From Constrictibacter sp. MBR-5 (GTDB lineage Bacteria > Pseudomonadota > Alphaproteobacteria > JAJUGE01): a DNA stretch of 64,000 bases. Below are positions 40,108 to 48,663 of this stretch, piece after piece. Both the position numbers and the translations under genes were made by a program. How positions within the stretch are numbered: the first letter of the stretch is position 1; every line of letters begins with the position of its first letter. The stretch is taken from NCBI RefSeq assembly GCF_040549485.1, contig NZ_JBEPTK010000001.1:62001-126000 (forward strand). The letters are read 5' to 3'. The notes beneath the pieces are model-generated. The model searched no databases and was not told where the DNA came from. It saw only the letters and a program-made list of their open reading frames with translations.

Positions 40108-40333
40108 GCGGTCCGATCGCTGTCGCGCCCGGCGACAGGCGCTTGTGTGCCGGGCGTCGGTTCCGTAGCTTCCCGGCGGATCGGGCCGGGAGGTCAGAGA
40201 AACTAGTATAGCGACCTGCCGAAAGGAAGGTCGCGGATCGCAGTATGGGAAGCTGCGCCGAACGTCACCATATCATGCGGCGGCCGCATGGCCGCCAGGG
40301 TCAGCCTCATTGCGACGGGACGCGCATCAGCCT

Positions 40334-40876
40334 GTGACACATTTCGCCCGCACGACACCGCTCCGAGCCCTCGCAGCCTGCATGGCGCTGCTCGCCTTCG
40401 CCGGCTGCAGCTCGAACGACAAGACCGAGGCGACCGTGATGTGCCCCGAGTTGCGGGTGCCAGACGACGCGGCGGAACTCACGCGCTTTCGCCCGGGTGG
40501 CGCCGCGGACCTGACGGACGTGGCGTTCCAGGCGCGAATTTCCGGCACCGGCCTCAACTGCACCAAGGGGGACGGCCGCGACACCATCGTCGACGTAGCG
40601 ATCGGCTTCGAGGGCGCGCGGGGACCGGCAGCCACCCAGTCCGCCTATCCGGTGACGTATTTCGTCGGCGTGGTGGGGCCGGATGGGGCGATCCTCAACC
40701 GGGAGAGCTTCAGCATCGAACTGCAGCTGCCCGACCGGCAGTCGCTCGACGCGCGCGTCGACGAGATCCGGGTGACGATACCTGTCGCCGAGGGCCGGGT
40801 CGCGGCGGACTACACACTCATCGCCGGGATCCAGATGACGCCGGACGAACTGAAGTACAACCGCGAGGTTCGCTGA
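40334..40876 (+). CDS. Lipoprotein of unknown function (180 aa)
   Basis: VTHFARTTPLRALAACMALL followed by the lipobox LAFAGC makes this a clear lipoprotein. The mature part is beta-rich, with VMCPELRVPDDAAELTRF early and IPVAEGRVAADYTLIAGIQ late. I do not recognise a named family, but similar single-copy outer-membrane-linked lipoproteins are common in alphaproteobacteria. GTG 40334 gives the more usual signal peptide; a TTG at 40310 would add 8 residues and has AGGG nearby. It is divergent from ispH and convergent with the malonyl-CoA decarboxylase gene. Confidence 0.7.
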   Translation: MTHFARTTPLRALAACMALLAFAGCSSNDKTEATVMCPELRVPDDAAELTRFRPGGAADLTDVAFQARISGTGLNCTKGDGRDTIVDVAIGFEGARGPAATQSAYPVTYFVGVVGPDGAILNRESFSIELQLPDRQSLDARVDEIRVTIPVAEGRVAADYTLIAGIQMTPDELKYNREVR

Positions 40877-40941
40877 ACGGCGCGACGTCCGCTGAACGGC
40901 GGACGCGCCGCCGGCGGTGCCGGCAGCGCGTCGCTCGCCGA

Positions 40942-42441
40942 TTACTTCACCAGCGCCTTGATGCCCGAGGACAGCGCGATCCGCCCTTCCCCGGTATAGG
41001 CCTCGTGGTTCGCGTCGATGGCGTCGAGCTTGTAGAGATAGTTGATCATCAGGCCGGCCGACTGGGCGATGCCCTTCTTGGAGACGTCGCCGAGCCAGTC
41101 CAGCCGTTCCATCCGCGCGCCGTTACTGAGATGGAAGTGCGCCACGGGGTCCGCCGCACGGCTGCCCGCGCGCTTCTCCTTGGCGAGATAGATCGCGCAC
41201 TGGCGCAGCAGCGGCTGCTTCGCCGCCGCCGACAGCACGGGATCGGCGTGCCAGCCCGGCATCGCCAGGAGCGCCGCGAGGCGCGAGCCCTCCCCCTCCG
41301 GGATCTGCTTCAACTCGCCGAGCGCCTTGCGCTCCGCCTCGGTCAGCACGTCGTCGCCGTTCTCGGCCAGGCGGGCGTCGAGCCAGCGCCGAAAACCGGG
41401 AATCGGCGACAGGGTCGCGAACGTCTTCAGGTTCTTGAATTCGCCCGAAAGGTCGTCGACCACGCGCTTGATCAGGAAGTTGCCGAAGCTGATACCCGCC
41501 AGCCCCTGCTGCGCGTTCGAGATCGAATAGAAGATCGCGGCGTCGGCGGCGTTGGGGTCGGCGACCGGCGAATCCTCGTCGAGCAGCTCGTGGATATTGT
41601 CGGCCATCCCGCTGACCAGGGCGACCTCGACGAAGATCAGCGGCTCGTCCGGCATGCGCGGGTGGAAGAAGGCATAGCAGCGCCGGTCCGAATCGAGCCG
41701 GTTCTTCAGGTCTGTCCAGCCGCGGATCTCGTGCACCGCCTCGTAGGCGATCAGCTTTTCCAGAAGCAGGGCCGGCGAACGCCAGGTGATGCGGCGCAGC
41801 TCCAGGAAACCGACATCGAACCAGTTCGCCAGCACGCGCTTGAGGTCCGCCTCCAGCCCGCGCAGCGACGGCTCGTCGCGGGACATGCGCAGCAGCTCCG
41901 CGCGCATGTCGACGAGGAACTTCACGCCGTCCGGCAGGGCGTTGAACTGGGTCAGCAGCCGCACGCGCGGCGCCTCCAGCGCGTTACGCAGACGGTGCTC
42001 CGCCTTACGGCGGTCGGCGGGGTCGGTCGCAGTCGTCAGGGCAGCGGCGGCCGCATCGACCGCGTCGCGATCGACGTCGAATTCCTCGGCGAGCATCTTG
42101 AGGAAGCGCAGGCGCCCCGCCTCTTCCAGGGAGAGGTAGGCGCGGCCGAGGGCGGTCGCGCGGGCACGCGCCGTCACCTCGCCGCCACGCCCTTCCAGGC
42201 AGGCGCGCATATGTTCGCGGACCGCCGCGACATCGGAATCGGGAAGGTCCGGGCGCGTCTCGATCGGCTCGAGGCCGCGGCGTCCGGGGGCGATGTCGCG
42301 CAGGGCCTGCCGAAGCGAGGCCCAAGTGCGATCGAGGATTGTCGTGTTCGCGATCTGGCTCATGGCGCCGCCATGATCGGCGGGCGCCACGCCCACTGGC
42401 AAGTCCTTCGCGTCGACAGCGACGATGCTACGCAGCCACAT
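40942..42441 (-). CDS. Malonyl-CoA decarboxylase
   Basis: A 499-residue MCD-family enzyme converting malonyl-CoA to acetyl-CoA and CO2. The N-terminal helical domain is followed by the GNAT-like catalytic domain. Diagnostic stretches are FYSISNAQQGLAGISFGNFL and the His-containing DPVAHFHLSNGARMERL. ATG 42441 follows CAGGAT; a second ATG at 42363 would remove 26 residues. It lies 12 bases after the NAD(P)HX repair gene. No malonate transporter or malonyl-CoA synthetase genes accompany it. Confidence 0.93.
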   Translation of the reverse strand: MWLRSIVAVDAKDLPVGVAPADHGGAMSQIANTTILDRTWASLRQALRDIAPGRRGLEPIETRPDLPDSDVAAVREHMRACLEGRGGEVTARARATALGRAYLSLEEAGRLRFLKMLAEEFDVDRDAVDAAAAALTTATDPADRRKAEHRLRNALEAPRVRLLTQFNALPDGVKFLVDMRAELLRMSRDEPSLRGLEADLKRVLANWFDVGFLELRRITWRSPALLLEKLIAYEAVHEIRGWTDLKNRLDSDRRCYAFFHPRMPDEPLIFVEVALVSGMADNIHELLDEDSPVADPNAADAAIFYSISNAQQGLAGISFGNFLIKRVVDDLSGEFKNLKTFATLSPIPGFRRWLDARLAENGDDVLTEAERKALGELKQIPEGEGSRLAALLAMPGWHADPVLSAAAKQPLLRQCAIYLAKEKRAGSRAADPVAHFHLSNGARMERLDWLGDVSKKGIAQSAGLMINYLYKLDAIDANHEAYTGEGRIALSSGIKALVK

Positions 42442-42453
42442 GATTCGATCCTG

Positions 42454-43956
42454 TCAGATCCGCGTTAAAGCAGAATTACGCTGGTGTTTCAGTTTTGCGA
42501 GGACCGCCGGCAGCCTGTCCGGCAGATCCTCCGCGATGAGGCCCGGCCCGAAGGCCGCAGCGGCCGCTCCGTGCAGCCAGACTCCCGCACACGCCGCCTC
42601 GAAGGCTCGCATGCCCTGAGCCAGGAGTGCTACGACGAATCCGGCGAGCACATCGCCGGTTCCGCCCGTCGCCAGATCCGGCGGCGCGTTGGCGTTGATG
42701 GCTGCCCGTCCGTCGGGTGCCGCGACGACCGTATCCGGCCCCTTCAGCACGACGACAGCGCCGCTTCGCCGCGACCCGGCGCGGGCACGGCCGAGGCGGT
42801 CCCCCTGCAGGTCGGGGAAAAGCCGCCCGAACTCTCCGTCGTGCGGCGTCAGGACGGTCGGCGTCCGGGCGATGGCGCCGAACAGCGCCTGCGGCTCGTC
42901 CCGAAAGACCGTGATGGCGTCGGCGTCGAGCACCATCCGCCGCCCGGCGGCGAGGGCATCGAGGACGTGATCGCGCGTGCGACGGTCCGTCCCGCCACCG
43001 GGCCCGACCAGCACCGCGTTCCGACGCGCATCCTGCAGCAGCGCCCGGAAGGCGTTTGCGTCGGCCACCGGCTCGACCAGCGCGCCGGCCAGGGCTGTCG
43101 CATAGATCGGCACGACCGACGGATCGGCCGCGATGGTGACGAGGCCGGCGCCGGCGCGCATCGCCGCGCGGGCAGCCAGGCGCGCCGCCCCCGTCCGATG
43201 GCTGCCGCCCGCGATCAGGGCATGGCCGCGCGTATATTTGTGCGAAGCGTGCGACGGCCACGGATAGCCGCCACCCCAGAGGTCTGGCGTGTTCTCCCAG
43301 GTATCCGGCGCAAGCGCCGACAGGACCGAGGCGGGTATGCCGATGCCGGCAACCACCAGTTCGCCGCAGAGCTCGCGTCCCGGAAACAGCAGGTGGCCGG
43401 GCTTTGGCCGGAAGAAGGTGACCGTCAGATCGGCCCGGATCGCCGTGCCGCTTACCGCGCCCGTGTCGCCGTGCACCCCGCTCGGCACGTCGACGGCGAC
43501 GACGGGAACGGCGCGGTCGCGCGCCGCGGCCAACGTCGCGGCCGCAACGCCCTCGACGGGCCGCGCGAGCCCGGCGCCGAAGATCGCGTCGACGATGAGT
43601 TCCGCCCCTTCTACGGCCTCCGGCGCCAGGGGAAGCAGCGCCCCGCTCCAGCGGGCGGCGTTCTCCGCCGCGTCGCCGGCGAGCCGGTCCCGGCTTCCAA
43701 GCAGCGCCACCCGCACCGGCCAGCCTGCCTCGGCGAGCAGGCGTGCGATGACGAACCCGTCGCCGCCATTGTTGCCTGGGCCGCACAGGATTAGCGCGGG
43801 CCTCGGCGTCCAGCGCCGGCGCACGGCGTCGGTAACCGCATCGCCGGCACGCTCCATGAGGACGATACCGGGAACCCCCGCCGCCACGGCGAGCGCGTCC
43901 GCCCGGTACATCTGTTCGACGCGCAGCAATTCGCCGGTGTGCATCTCAGCCAACAC
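42454..43956 (-). CDS. nnr: Bifunctional NAD(P)HX epimerase/dehydratase
   Basis: A 500-residue metabolite repair enzyme. The N-terminal YjeF epimerase domain (GPGNNGGDGFVIARLLAEAG) is fused to a C-terminal ribokinase-like ADP-dependent dehydratase (KGPDTVVAAP, NAPPDLATGGTGDVLAG). I choose GTG 43956 because AGGGG lies six bases upstream. An ATG four codons later and a GTG 11 codons earlier lack a ribosome-binding site. It leads into malonyl-CoA decarboxylase. A nested dyad sits 50-90 bases upstream. Confidence 0.92.
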   Translation of the reverse strand: MLAEMHTGELLRVEQMYRADALAVAAGVPGIVLMERAGDAVTDAVRRRWTPRPALILCGPGNNGGDGFVIARLLAEAGWPVRVALLGSRDRLAGDAAENAARWSGALLPLAPEAVEGAELIVDAIFGAGLARPVEGVAAATLAAARDRAVPVVAVDVPSGVHGDTGAVSGTAIRADLTVTFFRPKPGHLLFPGRELCGELVVAGIGIPASVLSALAPDTWENTPDLWGGGYPWPSHASHKYTRGHALIAGGSHRTGAARLAARAAMRAGAGLVTIAADPSVVPIYATALAGALVEPVADANAFRALLQDARRNAVLVGPGGGTDRRTRDHVLDALAAGRRMVLDADAITVFRDEPQALFGAIARTPTVLTPHDGEFGRLFPDLQGDRLGRARAGSRRSGAVVVLKGPDTVVAAPDGRAAINANAPPDLATGGTGDVLAGFVVALLAQGMRAFEAACAGVWLHGAAAAAFGPGLIAEDLPDRLPAVLAKLKHQRNSALTRI

Positions 43957-44007
43957 AGTCTTCCCCTGCGCGCCGTCAACGATCGTCACTAACGCGGGTT
44001 ACGCCCC

Positions 44008-44047
44008 GGAACATGACGGTTGTGCTTCATTGCACAAGCGATGTTCC
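44008..44047. promoter_or_regulatory. Nested dyad upstream of nnr
   Basis: Outer arms 44008-44014 and 44041-44047 (GGAACAT/ATGTTCC) enclose inner arms 44020-44025 and 44032-44037 (TTGTGC/GCACAA, 6-base loop). It lies between the LivK-like gene's stop and the nnr start, on the same strand. It could be a terminator-like structure of the former or an operator of the latter. There is no T-run. Confidence 0.4.
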
Positions 44048-44100
44048 CTCATGTGCCGCATGAACCACGCTTATCCTCCGGCGGCGACAGGCCTGCGCCT

Positions 44101-45414
44101 TCACCGCATAGCGTACGGCGACTTGGCCGGGAGCGGCAGGACCGGCTCGTGCGGCGCCACGTGGGGCGGCCAGACCAGCTTCATGTCGCCGCCGATGTAC
44201 TGGATGATTACCGGGAAGGCGCGGTTGTTCTGACCGGCCATTTCATGCTCGGGCGGGTTGAACCTAATGCCGTATCCCTGGGTCGTGCCGCCGTCCGGAA
44301 TGTCGGTTTCCAATGCCGCCTGACGCAGGGCATCCGGCGTGATGCCGCCATGGTTCCGGATCGCGCGCGGTAGGACGTCGTTCAGGAAGGCCCAGGTGTG
44401 GCCGAAGCCGATGCTGGCGTGCAGGGTCAGCTGCTTGGCGCTGGGATTCGCGGCGAGGTACGCCTTCTCGAGCAGATTCGTCACCTCGGCGATCTCCGGC
44501 GCCATCTTGGCAGGATCGAGCAGCGTGGCGGCGACCGAATCCACGTCGAAGATGTGGTCGACGTCGTTGCCGAAGGCGGCGTAGAGCCGGTCGACTTCGC
44601 CATAGCCGGCACCGTGGCCGATCAGCACCTTGAAGCGCAGGCCCTGCTCGCGCCCCTGCCGCAGGAACAGGGTGATGTCGGGGTTGTAGCCGGTGTGCAG
44701 GATCACGTCGGGGCGGGCGCGCTTCAGCTTGGTGATCAGCGACGATAGATCGGGGGAGGTCGCCGCATATCCCTCCTTCAGCACCACCTGCATGCCGTGG
44801 CGCCTCGCCGCACGGTCGTTGCCCTCGGCCACGCCGACGCCGTAGGGGCCATCCTCGTGGATGATCGCGACCTTCAGGTGCTTCTTGTCCATGCCGAGCT
44901 TGCTCTGGCTGAACTCGGCCAGCATGTCGGGCGACATCTCGCCGAACTGGCCGCCATGCACCTGCGGGCGGAACACGTAGCGCAGGTGCCGGTCCTTGAG
45001 GACGGCCGGCGAGATGCAGGTGTTGATCCAGAAGAACTTCTTGGCCGTGTCGACCTTGGTCGCCAGCGGCACGCAATGGGCGCTGGAGAAGACACCCATG
45101 ATCATGTCGACGCCGGTCTGCGTCAGCATCCGCTCGGCCTCGTTTATGGCCACGTCGGTCTTGCTCTGCGCGTCGGCATAGGTGGGCTGGATCCTGTAGC
45201 CCTCGGTGCCGCCGCGCGCGTTGACCATGTCGATCGCGAGCTTCGTGCCCCAGGCGTGGGTCTCTGACCCGCCGGCCGCGTACGGGCCGGAATAGTCGTA
45301 GATCACGCCGATCTTGATGACCTTGTCCTGCGCCGCCGCACCGCCGGCCAGCGGCAGCAGGACAGCGGCCACCGCCGCGGCGGCGATCCTGCGGATCGAC
45401 CTCGTTCCGTGCAT
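44101..45414 (-). CDS. Branched-chain amino acid-type ABC substrate-binding protein (orphan)
   Basis: A 437-residue periplasmic protein. The signal peptide has a hydrophobic core IAAAAVAAVLLPLAGG and cleavage after AAA/AQ near residue 29. The Leu/Ile/Val-binding (peripla_BP_6) fold starts KVIKIGVIYDYSGPYAAGG. GGAAGGAAG precedes the ATG. No LivHMGF permease or ATPase genes are in the window, so partners are elsewhere. Such orphans often bind aromatic acids, amides or urea-like compounds; the ligand is unknown. Confidence 0.9.
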   Translation of the reverse strand: MHGTRSIRRIAAAAVAAVLLPLAGGAAAQDKVIKIGVIYDYSGPYAAGGSETHAWGTKLAIDMVNARGGTEGYRIQPTYADAQSKTDVAINEAERMLTQTGVDMIMGVFSSAHCVPLATKVDTAKKFFWINTCISPAVLKDRHLRYVFRPQVHGGQFGEMSPDMLAEFSQSKLGMDKKHLKVAIIHEDGPYGVGVAEGNDRAARRHGMQVVLKEGYAATSPDLSSLITKLKRARPDVILHTGYNPDITLFLRQGREQGLRFKVLIGHGAGYGEVDRLYAAFGNDVDHIFDVDSVAATLLDPAKMAPEIAEVTNLLEKAYLAANPSAKQLTLHASIGFGHTWAFLNDVLPRAIRNHGGITPDALRQAALETDIPDGGTTQGYGIRFNPPEHEMAGQNNRAFPVIIQYIGGDMKLVWPPHVAPHEPVLPLPAKSPYAMR

Positions 45415-45547
45415 CGCGCTTCCTTCCCTGCGGGGCGCGGTCCTTAGTTGCCACGCGTCCTGTTCTTATCCAAGCGCAACTATGGTCGGATTAGCTTACG
45501 CAGTCGTCAAGTCGACCAAGAGTGGATAGCCGATCGGGACTAATGTT

Positions 45548-46810
45548 CTATTGGGGCGGACGCGGCGGCTCGCGCAGTATCCAGGCCATGGCGATGGCGA
45601 CGATGCTGCAGATCGGCAATATCGACAGTGCGGTGCGGAAGGTCGCGGCGTCGTACACGCGCGCACCGTCCACCACCGCACCCTCCCAGTTCAGGTCGAG
45701 CAGCAGGCCGACGACCGGCTGCAGGATGGCGCCGCTGAGCATCACGGCGGTGTTGGAGAAGCCGATCGCCGCACCGCTCGCCCAGGGCGGGTTGTGCTCC
45801 TTGGCGCAGACGAAGTTGAGCAGCATGCAGCACGAGACCGCGCCGTTGATCAGCAGCACCGCCGAGATGGCGACCAGGCTGAGGTCGGTCAGCCAGATGA
45901 TCGCGGCGTTCGTGCAGAAGGACAGCATACTGCCGACGATCATGATCGGCCGCCGCGCCCCCAGCCGGTCGGACAGGAGACCGATCAGCGGTGCGCACAG
46001 GCCCCAGCCGACGAAGGAGAGCGACACGGCCCCCGCCGCCGTCGGCCGGTCGAGGCCGTAGACGGCCTGCAGATAGGACGCGCCCCACAGGCTGGTGAAG
46101 GCGAGCATCGGGCCGGTGATGAAGAAGCCGAAGCCGGCGGCGAGCCAGGTCTGGGGATTGGACGCGACCACCTTCAGGGCACCCGCCAAGCCGACCGTCG
46201 ACCGCCGGGCCGACGGTCCGTCGCGGGCGGTGAGCCACATCGCTACGGCCAGGGATGCGGACAGCGCCGCCGCCCCCAGCATCACCGAGCGCCATCCCGT
46301 CGTCTGCAGCAGCGCCGCCAGGGGCGCCGCCCCCAGCACGGCACCGGCCATCGCGCCCGCCTGGGCCATACCGGTCAGCATCGCGAAGCGCCGCGCCGGA
46401 AACCAGGTCGTCGCCACCGCGAGCGCCCCGACGAAGCTGATCGCGCAGCCGGCGCCGATCAGCAGCCGCCCCGCGTAAGCGACGACGAGCTGGTCGGCGA
46501 CGGCGAAGACGAAGCTTCCGGCGGCGCACACCAGGGCGGCCCCCGTCATCAGCCGGCGCGGGCCGAAACGGTCGAGCAGCAGGCCGACCGGAATTTGCAG
46601 CGCCGCATAGGCGTAGAAGTAGAAGGCCGAGAGATTGCCGAGCACCGCCCCGCCGACGGCGAAATCGCGCATCAGGTCCGAGACCATGACGGCAGGCGCC
46701 ACGCGCTGCAGAAAGGCGTAGCAGAAGAACGCCACGGCAAAGCCGAAGGCGAGCCACGCGAGCGCGCCGGGCGCGCCGGGCGCGCGCGCCTCTTCCAGTT
46801 TCACGGACAC
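45548..46810 (-). CDS. Major facilitator superfamily transporter
   Basis: A 420-residue protein with 12 predicted membrane segments. The first cytoplasmic loop motif after helix 2 is GLLLDRFGPRRLM, and the equivalent in the second half is GLLSDRLGARRPI. It probably imports or exports an organic anion across the inner membrane by proton coupling. The start is GTG 46810 after GGGGG. A short imperfect repeat of GCGCCGGGC near 46765 encodes GAPGAPG. It is divergent from the DUF35 operon. Confidence 0.88.
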   Translation of the reverse strand: MSVKLEEARAPGAPGALAWLAFGFAVAFFCYAFLQRVAPAVMVSDLMRDFAVGGAVLGNLSAFYFYAYAALQIPVGLLLDRFGPRRLMTGAALVCAAGSFVFAVADQLVVAYAGRLLIGAGCAISFVGALAVATTWFPARRFAMLTGMAQAGAMAGAVLGAAPLAALLQTTGWRSVMLGAAALSASLAVAMWLTARDGPSARRSTVGLAGALKVVASNPQTWLAAGFGFFITGPMLAFTSLWGASYLQAVYGLDRPTAAGAVSLSFVGWGLCAPLIGLLSDRLGARRPIMIVGSMLSFCTNAAIIWLTDLSLVAISAVLLINGAVSCCMLLNFVCAKEHNPPWASGAAIGFSNTAVMLSGAILQPVVGLLLDLNWEGAVVDGARVYDAATFRTALSILPICSIVAIAMAWILREPPRPPQ

Positions 46811-47048
46811 GCCCGCTACCCCCGCCCGCCTCAGCCGGCGTTCGAGGAGAACGCGGGAGGCGCGAGGCGGCCTCCTGTGGTTATCGGGCGGTGCATCACG
46901 ATTCCCTCTCGATGGGCCGCCCGGGCGCGGCGGGGTGCGAGAATAGTCCGCACAATTGCCCCATGAAAGCGTTGCCTGCCCCCGGTCGACTGGCTAGGCT
47001 CGCGCCCTCTCTGCAAGGCAGGCAGCACCGACGAGGGAGCACCTCCGC

Positions 47049-47429
47049 TTGACCGATTCCGCCTTCGTGGGCCCCGGCCCCGACGCCGAGTTCCAGAGCT
47101 ACCTGGAGCACGGCAAGTTCATGATCCAGCGGGTGAAGGAGACCGGCCGGCACGTCTTCTATCCGCGCGTGCTCGACCCCGAGACCGGCTCGCCCAACCT
47201 GGAATGGGTGGAAGCCTCCGGCCTCGGCACGGTCTATTCGACCAGCGTCGTCCGCCAGCGCCCGCCGGCGAAGGACTACAACGTCGCCCTGATCGACCTC
47301 GCCGAAGGACCGCGGATGATGAGCCGGGTCGAGGGACTGGCACCCGACGCCGTGACCATCGGCATGCGCGTCAAGGCGAAGATCGTTCAGGAAGACGGCG
47401 CGCCGCTGATCGTCTTTGAGCAGGCGTAG
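47049..47429 (+). CDS. DUF35 OB-fold protein lacking the zinc ribbon
   Basis: A 126-residue protein of the DUF35/ACP-binding OB-fold group, which forms complexes with thiolase-like enzymes. The rubredoxin-like zinc knuckle of the family (two CxxC pairs) is absent: the corresponding segment reads KETGRHVFYPRVLDPETG, with no cysteine anywhere in the protein. The OB-fold part includes GLGTVYSTSVVRQRP. The start is TTG 47049 with GGGAG 9 bases upstream. It lies 13 bases from the thiolase, so a stable complex with it is expected. Confidence 0.85.
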   Translation: MTDSAFVGPGPDAEFQSYLEHGKFMIQRVKETGRHVFYPRVLDPETGSPNLEWVEASGLGTVYSTSVVRQRPPAKDYNVALIDLAEGPRMMSRVEGLAPDAVTIGMRVKAKIVQEDGAPLIVFEQA

Positions 47430-47442
47430 GAAGGACCGACCC

Positions 47443-48600
47443 ATGGCACATCCCCTGCGCGGCAGCAGCGCCATCGTCGGCGTCGGCCGGGCCGGCTGCG
47501 GCAACAGCGGCGGCCGTTCGCACCTGGAGCAGATCGGCGAGGCCGTCCACTACGCCCTCGAAGAGTGCGGCCTGAAGAAGTCCGACATCGACGGCGTCTG
47601 GAACGCCAACCTCGTCAACTTCATGCCGGCCCTGACGATTCCGGAATATCTCGGCATCAGGCCGAAGATCTCGGACGGCACCAACCTCGGCGGCTCGTCC
47701 TTCCTGTCGCACATGGTCATGGCGGCGGCGGCCATCAAAACCGGCCTCTGCGAGGTCGCGCTCGTCTGCTACGGCAGCGCCCAGCGCAGCCAGGGCGGCA
47801 AGCTGCAGACCAGTTCCGACCCCGCCCCGTACGAGTATCGCTACAAGCCGCGCAACCCGCCGACGACCTATGCCCTCGGCGCGGCGCGGCACATGTACGA
47901 GTTCGGCACGACCCGCGAGCAGCTGGCGGCGGTCGCCGTCGCCGCCCGGCAGTGGGCCCTGATGAACCCGGAGGCGTTCACGCACAAGGACGGGCCGCTC
48001 ACCATCGAGGACGTGATGAGCAGCCGCATGGTCTGCGACCCTCTGACCGTGCGCGACTGCTGCCTCGTCACGGACGGCGGTGCGGCGCTGATCATGACCA
48101 GCGCCGAGCGGGCGAAGGACCTGAAGCAGAAGCCTGTCTACCTGCTGGGTGGGGCCGCCGCGACGCACAACCGTGCCGTCTCGTCGATGCCGGACATCGT
48201 CAACACCTGCGCCCAGGAATCCGGCCGCCGCGCCTTCGACATGGCCGGCATCACGACCAGGGATGCCGACGTGCTGGCGCTCTACGACGCCTTCACGATC
48301 AACGTCATCCTGCAGCTCGAGGACCTGGGCTTCGTCAAGAAGGGCGAAGGCGGGCCGTTCGTGGCGAGCGGCGCCATCGGTCCGGGCGGCGCGCTGCCGG
48401 TCAACCCGAACGGTGGGGGTCTTGCCGACGTGCATCCCGGGATGTACGGCATGTTCCTGACGATCGAGGCGGTCCGCCAGCTCCGGGGCACGTGCGGCCC
48501 CCGCCAGGTGAAGGACGCCAAGATCGCCGTGTGCCACGGCAACGGCGGCAGCTTCTCCAGCCAGGCGACGAACGTCCTTGGTACCGAAGAGACGCTCTAG
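47443..48600 (+). CDS. Thiolase-superfamily protein, SCP-x/Ltp-like (probable retro-aldolase type)
   Basis: A 385-residue thiolase-fold protein. The usual nucleophilic Cys of the N-terminal half is replaced: the loop reads NLGGSSFLSH (Ser85/Ser86). The GHP motif reads VHPGMYG (His331, Tyr335), and Tyr281 lies in LYDAFTINVILQLEDLGF. Cys364 (CHGNGG) is kept. These features resemble the Ltp2-type aldolases that work with DUF35 partners in steroid side-chain cleavage, rather than 3-ketoacyl thiolases. It follows the DUF35 gene by 13 bases and precedes an SDR. The substrate is unknown. Confidence 0.88.
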   Translation: MAHPLRGSSAIVGVGRAGCGNSGGRSHLEQIGEAVHYALEECGLKKSDIDGVWNANLVNFMPALTIPEYLGIRPKISDGTNLGGSSFLSHMVMAAAAIKTGLCEVALVCYGSAQRSQGGKLQTSSDPAPYEYRYKPRNPPTTYALGAARHMYEFGTTREQLAAVAVAARQWALMNPEAFTHKDGPLTIEDVMSSRMVCDPLTVRDCCLVTDGGAALIMTSAERAKDLKQKPVYLLGGAAATHNRAVSSMPDIVNTCAQESGRRAFDMAGITTRDADVLALYDAFTINVILQLEDLGFVKKGEGGPFVASGAIGPGGALPVNPNGGGLADVHPGMYGMFLTIEAVRQLRGTCGPRQVKDAKIAVCHGNGGSFSSQATNVLGTEETL

Positions 48601-48663
48601 CCCGATAGAAACAGAGGCCCGCGGAACCCGCGGACCCGTCCATCACGAAGAGAGAGGAACGAC

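Noticed and set aside
44008-44047. Reading the nested dyad as an NtrC site
   Set aside because: The inner dyad has GTGC...GCAC order, whereas NtrC sites read GCAC...GTGC. glnB/glnA are also not adjacent.
46765-46785. Short GCGCCGGGC tandem repeat in the MFS gene N-terminus
   Set aside because: Only about two units, encoding GAPGAPG; explained by local GC-rich codon use.
46974-47024. TGCCTGCC/GGCAGGCA arms before the DUF35 gene
   Set aside because: 8-base arms separated by 35 bases in GC-rich DNA; too weak to call a site.
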